Positions 62,701 to 64,000 of a DNA stretch of 64,000 nt are shown one piece after another; within the stretch, counting starts at the first letter, position 1; each line of letters begins with the position of its first letter. Source of the stretch: Vanilla planifolia (lineage: Eukaryota > Streptophyta > Magnoliopsida > Asparagales > Orchidaceae); assembly GCA_023846275.1 (NCBI GenBank), contig CM043870.1, forward strand, positions 4,463,527 to 4,527,526, written 5' to 3'. Below the pieces are notes generated by a model, which worked only from the letters and a program-made list of their open reading frames with translations, was not told where the DNA came from and made no database searches. The position numbers and the translations under genes are program-made.

Positions 62701-64000
62701 GAAATCAACACTTTTTGCTTGTAATAGAACATACCATGAAATTTTTATTCTTGTTTTATTAGGAGATGTTGAGGATGAATGATAACCCATAAGATTGATG
62801 AAATTGGATACACAACGAAATATCTTTTCTTTTATTTATCGTTCTTATTAGGTCATTGTTTTTCTTTAAAAGGTGCTGGATAACCTGCCTGTTTATAATC
62901 TGTTAGAGACCCTGAAGTAGATCCCACTTGAAGCTTGTTTTTCTTCATCTTAAGGCATTTCTTTTTGTAAACTTTATTAAATCAGACCAAAAAATACGTT
63001 TTTATTCAATTGGAGCACAATGAGACATTCATGTTCTGTGAAATTCTGATCAATTTTCTTATGTTCAGCTGGCTAGAATATCATCTGATGACGTGAATGC
63101 TGTGCATAATATGAGATACTTAACATTACCTGACCCTAAAAAGACTTCTGGTGCTTTCTCACTTAAATTTGAGGTTAAGGTGAGAATCTGAATCTTGTCC
63201 TATAGCTGGCCATCTTTGAATTCTCTTTTTGTAGCAACTGCTGCCCTAAATCGTCTCTTGTGCACTATTGATTAATAGAAAAAGAATGCTGCTCGGAAAG
63301 AAAGAAATGATGAAGAAGAGACATGGCAACTATCAAGGTTTTACCCTGTTATAGAGGTACGACTGTGTGAGATGAACTGCATTTGTTTTTGCTTTTTATC
63401 AAACTTTGGATTTGCCCAGGCTTCTTACAAACTTCTAAATGATTCATGCCTTTTTACTTTTTAATTGTTTGTTTTGCTTTTTGAGATAGAGCAAGACATG
63501 ATTCTTCTAACTAACCCACTAAATGGCATTTTGTTATTTTATCTTGTGTGATTGGCTTGATTTGTTGTAAATGTATTAATGCTTGTTCAGCTACATTATC
63601 AGCATTCCATTTTCTTTACTATTTGGCTGGTCTTTTGGACTGCTTTTTTCCAGTGCAGAAACAGATGAATACGATATGTTCTCATGGAAATTCTTGGAAT
63701 TTTCGTTTTATGTTCTAGAAATGTTAATAATAGAATGAGTATTCATCTACATATTTGATGTTTTATTTTTTCTCCTTATATTTTAATTACATATCTTGGA
63801 TCATTCCCGTTCTGGCCTCAACATGAAGTTCAAACAAGTACAGTTTTCATGTCACATCAGGAACTGATTGAGAATCTTAGCAAGGGAGACCTACCAAAGA
63901 ATGAGTATCCATGCATGAATGATCCGAGTCCTTCATTCAGTGAAACTGCACAAATTGGGTCGGTTAGAACAAATCAAAATCAGCCTGCTCACTCTATGAG
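15094..64000 (+). CDS. SEC1A: SEC1A/SEC1B-like Sec1/Munc18 protein, 18 exons, 3' end outside window
   Basis: Sec1/Munc18 proteins clasp syntaxin-type Qa-SNAREs and promote SNARE pairing, here expected at the plasma membrane and cell plate in secretion and cytokinesis. I assembled 18 exons joined at GT-AG introns with every phase kept: 15094-15163, 39961-40019, 42772-42853, 43610-43688, 44707-44757, 44846-44942, 45056-45088, 45321-45449, 51751-51945, 52033-52116, 52207-52305, 52373-52449, 56519-56615, 61263-61388, 61475-61570, 63069-63179, 63279-63356, 63861-64000. They give 567 codons of an expected 660-670. The start [16 protein letters not shown] matches the family N terminus. [35 protein letters not shown] and [12 protein letters not shown] resemble my recollection of Arabidopsis SEC1A/SEC1B more than KEULE. 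No signal peptide or membrane span is seen, as expected for a cytosolic protein. The exons are intact, so the gene is probably active despite about 46 kb of introns. Assignment to the family is firm; SEC1A/B against KEULE is a judgement. Confidence 0.95.
15164..21099. other. First part of intron 1, no element classified
   Basis: AT-rich intron DNA between exon 1 and the repeat block at 21.1 kb. Several open stretches occur on both strands, but none gives a product I recognise. Repeated phrases such as the GATGGTAAGATAAGATAG and GTGCTCGACTCAGC areas suggest old transposon debris, without enough to name a family. Confidence 0.4.
21472..21518. repeat. Perfect 47-bp palindrome
   Basis: Two 23-base arms (starting CCCTTAAAAGCATATAA, centre near 21495) are exact reverse complements with one base between them. 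The related copies near 22700 and 22970 have the left arm's beginning but not the inverted right arm, so the palindrome is a local novelty rather than a feature of the repeat family. Confidence 0.92.
21582..21793. repeat. Two 106-bp tandem units, near identical
   Basis: Units 21582-21687 and 21688-21793 both begin GAGCAAATGGGGTTAATTT and differ at about two positions (CTTAGG/CCTAGG and the last bases). The duplication is recent compared with the surrounding decayed sequence. A diverged relative without duplication lies near 23160-23260. Confidence 0.93.
22529..23052. repeat. Two 262-bp tandem units
   Basis: Units 22529-22790 and 22791-23052 are clearly alike throughout (for example GTCCAGATGTTGAGAGGAGTAG at 22539 and 22801 and TAAGATACATAATAGAT at 22663 and 22925) but with many substitutions, so this duplication is older than the 106-bp one. 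A third, more distant copy starts near 21304. Confidence 0.88.
23301..24799. other. Intron 1 DNA without classified element
   Basis: Contains minus-strand open stretches rich in proline and serine up to about 23760 that continue the style of the repeat block, then AT-rich sequence. No product was recognised. Confidence 0.35.
24800..26900 (-). mobile_element. Ty3/Gypsy TAT-type pol relic, old, heavily broken
   Basis: Read on the minus strand, short conserved blocks appear in pol order: reverse transcriptase ([12 protein letters not shown], then [13 protein letters not shown], near 26700-26560), then RNase H and connection ([16 protein letters not shown] near 26120-26050, then [12 protein letters not shown] near 26020), then the integrase end ([17 protein letters not shown] near 24960). 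RMC-DF and EEKT-FITD are typical of TAT-lineage elements. It is an old copy with many breaks (well over ten); no LTR was recognised. Confidence 0.75.
27350..30800 (-). mobile_element. Ty1/Copia relic in intron 1, old, heavily broken
   Basis: Minus-strand blocks in Copia order from right to left: a gag tail, protease region (SWIINSDAT-like near 30430, with [11 protein letters not shown] following), integrase (around 29600-30000), reverse transcriptase with an IVHVDDIIL-type active-site block near 28150, and RNase H ([19 protein letters not shown], then [15 protein letters not shown], 27400-27510). Many breaks (well over ten). LTRs were not identified. It is a different copy from the one at 9700-13943, with different sequence. 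Confidence 0.8.
30850..32760 (+). mobile_element. L1-type LINE relic, ORF1 part
   Basis: Plus-strand sequence around 31950-32390 reads as the DUF4283-type ORF1 of plant L1 elements: [20 protein letters not shown] near 31970, then [18 protein letters not shown] near 32185, then a zinc-knuckle-like [11 protein letters not shown] near 32350. Frame changes between these blocks show decay: at least two frameshifts and several stops. The part from 30850 to 31900 is less clear; it includes an open stretch 31649-31831 I could not identify. The matching ORF2 start lies at 35.2 kb, so the LINE is interrupted. Confidence 0.65.
32761..34799. other. Block separating the two LINE parts
   Basis: About 2 kb of sequence between LINE ORF1 and ORF2, unlike either. 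It holds the 67-bp tandem array and a (TA)n run of about 22 bases near 34691. A minus-strand frame at 33228-33629 (133 codons) has no recognisable motif. An insertion into the LINE is the simplest reading, but I could not find its terminal repeats or duplication. Confidence 0.45.
33833..34233. repeat. Six 67-bp tandem units
   Basis: Units start with TGTATGATTGGCCAAG-like text and end with GTGAGTGCCTCCTAGGAT-like text; starts at about 33833, 33900, 33966, 34033, 34100 and 34167, with a partial seventh after 34233. Units differ from one another at many positions, so the array is old. The period is close to 67 and not a multiple of three. Confidence 0.88.
34800..36010 (+). mobile_element. L1-type LINE relic, ORF2 start (truncated)
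   Basis: From about 35240 the plus strand reads as the beginning of L1 ORF2: endonuclease opening [16 protein letters not shown], then [18 protein letters not shown] near 35635 (the GDFN block of the endonuclease), then [19 protein letters not shown] near 35925, the start of the reverse transcriptase. The catalytic part of the reverse transcriptase is absent; sequence after 36010 is unrelated. Stops and frameshifts are present. The 34800-35240 part, with an open stretch at 34987-35319, is probably the ORF1 tail and linker. Confidence 0.7.
36400..37221 (-). mobile_element. Ty3/Gypsy TAT-type gag relic
   Basis: The minus strand at 36482-36670 reads [20 protein letters not shown] then [15 protein letters not shown]-lineage gag proteins have a K-CR-H-D-GH-TEDC-LK...I--L---GYL block at this place, and the spacing fits, though the metal-binding residues are mostly lost. 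The frame at 36994-37221 may be its upstream part. An old and broken fossil. Same strand and lineage type as the pol relic at 24.8-26.9 kb. Confidence 0.45.
37222..39960. other. Last part of intron 1
   Basis: AT-rich intron sequence up to the acceptor of exon 2. Apart from the AT microsatellite I see no gene or classified repeat. A short plus-strand frame at 37259-37450 is in ordinary intron-like sequence and has no known motif. Confidence 0.45.
38712..38759. repeat. (AT)n microsatellite, about 24 units
   Basis: An uninterrupted AT dinucleotide run of about 48 bases, followed by an imperfect ATGCATATATACATGTAT tail. Such a run is likely to vary in length between individuals. Confidence 0.97.
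39961..40019 (+). CDS. SEC1A: SEC1-like exon 2
   Basis: Codes for residues 24-43, [19 protein letters not shown] after the split arginine. The acceptor is TTTTTTTAG and the donor AAG|GTACTT. Phases fit exon 1 (1 base carried) and exon 3 (phase 0). This is the first helix and the lead into the SNARE-binding domain 1. It sits alone between the 24.8-kb and 2.75-kb introns; its identity rests on the LYEM-RS-KDSK-WK pattern. Confidence 0.9.
40020..42771. other. Intron 2 (2752 bp)
   Basis: AT-rich except for the distinct CpG-bearing segment at 40546-41050. Open stretches near 41041-41380 show no family motif. No splice-consistent coding segment of the SEC1-like gene is missing here, since exons 2 and 3 join in frame. 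Confidence 0.5.
40546..41050. repeat. LTR-like fragment with hairpin in intron 2
   Basis: The first 260 bases have higher GC and several ACGCA/GCGTGC motifs, including a hairpin at 40667-40698 (arms CCTATGCGCACGCA and its near-complement, 3-base loop). About 200 bases later there is a TATA-like site TATATAAAG (40904-40912), then pyrimidine-rich text. GC-rich upstream part, TATA box and pyrimidine tail are how plant LTRs look. No target duplication or partner LTR was found, so a solo LTR is a guess. Confidence 0.3.
42772..42853 (+). CDS. SEC1A: SEC1-like exon 3
   Basis: Codes for residues 44-70, [20 protein letters not shown] and on to the V-S of the next junction. Part of domain 1, which in this family touches the closed Qa-SNARE. 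Donor T|GTAAGT, acceptor TTATAG. Confidence 0.95.
43011..43313. mobile_element. Probable MITE in intron 3
   Basis: The ends are imperfect inverted repeats: left AGGTCCTTCTAGTTTGGTC, right ending GACCAAACTAGAGAGATC-TACCT, followed inward on both sides by TGTGTCACATTT/AAATGTGAGAC. The 300-bp non-coding interior is AT-rich. This is the build of a small non-autonomous DNA transposon. No clear target duplication is visible, so the superfamily is not assigned. Confidence 0.5.
43610..43688 (+). CDS. SEC1A: SEC1-like exon 4
   Basis: Codes for residues 71-97, with [20 protein letters not shown] followed by MQPTKEN. The RRQPLP-MDAIYF-QPT stretch is among the most conserved of the plant family. The donor AA|GTGAAG is weaker than consensus. 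Confidence 0.96.
44707..44757 (+). CDS. SEC1A: SEC1-like exon 5
   Basis: Codes for residues 97-114, [17 protein letters not shown] 51-base exon; donor AA|GTATGC, acceptor ATGCAG. It completes the central strand of domain 1. Confidence 0.95.
44846..44942 (+). CDS. SEC1A: SEC1-like exon 6
   Basis: Codes for residues 114-146, [18 protein letters not shown] then [14 protein letters not shown]. It follows an 88-bp intron. Domain 1 ends about here. Confidence 0.96.
45056..45088 (+). CDS. SEC1A: SEC1-like exon 7
   Basis: A micro-exon of 33 bases coding for 11 residues, [11 protein letters not shown], phase 0 on both sides. The NLEYFAID-Q motif is family-typical. It is too short to stand out as an open frame. 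Confidence 0.95.
45321..45449 (+). CDS. SEC1A: SEC1-like exon 8
   Basis: Codes for residues 158-200: [19 protein letters not shown], then a less conserved stretch, then [12 protein letters not shown]. Start of domain 2. The donor is AGG|GTATGA, followed by a 6.3-kb intron. Confidence 0.96.
45450..50616. other. Intron 8, first 5.2 kb
   Basis: Long AT-rich intron DNA. The part from about 46700 to 48400 has the uneven composition of decayed transposons (serine- and leucine-rich open stretches on both strands, for example 48097-48363), but no block that I can assign to a family. A GT-rich run (GTGGGTGTGTGTGTGGGGGTG) lies at about 48941. Confidence 0.4.
50617..50959 (+). pseudogene. Decayed coding fragment of an unrecognised gene in intron 8
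   Basis: The sequence at about 50655-50860 has the look of real protein-coding DNA unlike the rest of the intron. A first stretch reads [14 protein letters not shown]; after a frameshift near 50700 the frame continues [20 protein letters not shown], then [20 protein letters not shown] up to about 50850. Amphipathic, tryptophan- and tyrosine-bearing segments of this kind point to a helical domain of a cellular protein. I do not recognise the family, and it is not a transposon protein I know. It does not fit the SEC1-like reading frame or protein. It could be a captured gene fragment or a partial retrocopy. Confidence 0.45.
51751..51945 (+). CDS. SEC1A: SEC1-like exon 9
   Basis: The longest exon here, residues 201-265: [18 protein letters not shown], then [10 protein letters not shown], then [15 protein letters not shown]. 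The RYRAAK and LLVLDRS-D motifs are diagnostic for Sec1 proteins, the latter marking the domain 2 to domain 3 boundary. [10 protein letters not shown] looks one residue longer than the Arabidopsis KEULE form as I recall it. Confidence 0.97.
52033..52116 (+). CDS. SEC1A: SEC1-like exon 10
   Basis: Codes for residues 266-293, [20 protein letters not shown] then DGNKYVHE. The [14 protein letters not shown] motif is a hallmark of the family (PLLHELTYQAMAYDLL in animals). Confidence 0.97.
52207..52305 (+). CDS. SEC1A: SEC1-like exon 11
   Basis: Codes for residues 294-326, [18 protein letters not shown] then [15 protein letters not shown]. The start is set by GGTTAG|GTT, which keeps frame with exon 10; the earlier TTAG at 52198 would not. 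The D-PIW-ELRH-HIA motif is universal in Sec1 proteins. Confidence 0.95.
52373..52449 (+). CDS. SEC1A: SEC1-like exon 12
   Basis: Codes for residues 327-351 plus two bases, [20 protein letters not shown] then LHHNS. It follows the shortest intron (67 bp) and belongs to the helical part of domain 3. The next intron is 4.1 kb. Confidence 0.95.
52450..56518. other. Intron 12 (4069 bp)
   Basis: AT-rich. A C-rich run (CCCCCCACCCCCACACCC) sits near 54693. No element or frame with a recognisable product. Confidence 0.45.
56519..56615 (+). CDS. SEC1A: SEC1-like exon 13
   Basis: Codes for residues 352-384, [19 protein letters not shown] then [13 protein letters not shown]. The [14 protein letters not shown] segment is the domain 3a helical hairpin that contacts SNAREs during fusion in this family. 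The acceptor CCAG|AGAT is fixed by frame. Confidence 0.96.
56616..61262. other. Intron 13 (4647 bp)
   Basis: AT-rich, with the highest A+T near 59100-60100. The G-rich stretch at about 60235-60320 on the plus strand reads only as low-complexity proline-rich text on the other. No gene or classified element was seen. Confidence 0.45.
61263..61388 (+). CDS. SEC1A: SEC1-like exon 14
   Basis: Codes for residues 385-426, [19 protein letters not shown] then [18 protein letters not shown]. The LEQD-V-G motif is conserved across the family. The preceding intron is 4.6 kb; acceptor TTATTTAG. Confidence 0.96.
61475..61570 (+). CDS. SEC1A: SEC1-like exon 15
   Basis: Codes for residues 427-458, [18 protein letters not shown] then [14 protein letters not shown]. 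The K-RLL-I-A motif is conserved. It follows an 86-bp intron. Confidence 0.96.
61571..63068. other. Intron 15 (1498 bp)
   Basis: AT-rich intron with a 34-base direct repeat (61988-62021 and 62083-62116) and, around 62270-62560, text such as AGTTTAGGAACAC and TAGGGACCTATTGGAA that resembles the interior of short non-autonomous elements. I could not define its ends. Confidence 0.4.
61988..62116. repeat. 34-bp direct repeat pair in intron 15
   Basis: AAGAATTTTCAAAGATATTT and the following 14 bases up to GCTAC occur at 61988-62021 and again at 62083-62116, with 61 bases between. The copies are identical as read, so the duplication is young. Confidence 0.9.
63069..63179 (+). CDS. SEC1A: SEC1-like exon 16
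   Basis: Codes for residues 459-495, [18 protein letters not shown] then [19 protein letters not shown]. It enters the second half of domain 2. Donor AAG|GTGAGA. Confidence 0.94.
63279..63356 (+). CDS. SEC1A: SEC1-like exon 17
   Basis: Codes for residues 496-521, [20 protein letters not shown] then FYPVIE. The W-LSR-YP motif (LSRWTP in animals) is family-typical, and the charged lead resembles SEC1A/B. It follows a 99-bp intron with acceptor TTAATAG. Confidence 0.95.
63861..64000 (+). CDS. SEC1A: SEC1-like exon 18, cut by window edge
   Basis: Codes for residues 522-567 plus two bases: [19 protein letters not shown], then NDPSPSF, then a polar linker ending PAHSM. In Arabidopsis the linker is followed by SRRT-TWA and a GQRIFVFIIGGATRSE domain, so the final roughly 100 residues should lie just to the right. 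The exon end is not visible. Confidence 0.94.

Noticed and set aside
1-64000. CRISPR array, bacterial operon, tRNA or rRNA gene
   Set aside because: No spaced identical direct repeats of CRISPR type, no operon-like gene packing and no tRNA/rRNA sequence recognised; the window is plant nuclear DNA.

Overview
The window is nuclear DNA from a flowering plant with a repeat-rich genome. This rests on three things: a split gene whose protein reads as the plant Sec1/Munc18 protein SEC1A/SEC1B (sister to KEULE), GT-AG introns that are AT-rich and often huge, and remnants of the retroelement lineages usual in angiosperms (Ty3 chromovirus and TAT types, Ty1/Copia, L1 LINE). The species is not determinable from what I see; a dicot or basal angiosperm is more likely than a grass.

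Layout. (1) 253-8955 is a Ty3/Gypsy chromovirus (Tekay/Del-like) with two 3196-bp LTRs that look identical, a perfect 5-bp target duplication (ATGTG), a tRNA-Met primer site, a Gag-protease reading frame and a short remainder of pol. It is a very recent insertion and is not whole. (2) About 9700-13943, minus strand, is an old and heavily broken Ty1/Copia element (Tork-like) with one LTR recognisable. (3) 13944-15093 is the upstream region and GC-rich leader of the host gene. (4) 15094 to the right edge, plus strand, is the SEC1A/B-like gene. Eighteen coding exons can be placed (1703 coding bases, 567 complete codons) and every junction keeps frame. The gene runs off the window before its last roughly 100 codons.

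The introns are strikingly bimodal: nine are 67-232 bp, the others 0.5-25 kb. Intron 1 alone is 24,797 bp. It holds a pile of old elements: a local tandem-duplicated repeat family (21.1-23.3 kb) that includes a perfect 47-bp palindrome; a TAT-type Gypsy pol relic (24.8-26.9 kb, minus); a Copia relic (27.35-30.8 kb, minus); an L1 LINE in two pieces (30.85-32.76 and 34.8-36.01 kb, plus) separated by a block with six 67-bp tandem units; and a TAT-type gag relic (36.4-37.2 kb, minus) that may be the other end of the 24.8-kb relic. Intron 3 carries a probable MITE, and intron 8 carries a decayed coding fragment of an unrecognised gene.

Functionally there is one host gene. Its product is expected to bind syntaxin-type SNAREs and promote vesicle fusion in secretion and cell-plate formation. 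Everything else is transposon-derived or featureless AT-rich DNA. I found no gene cluster, defence system or other undescribed multi-gene system.
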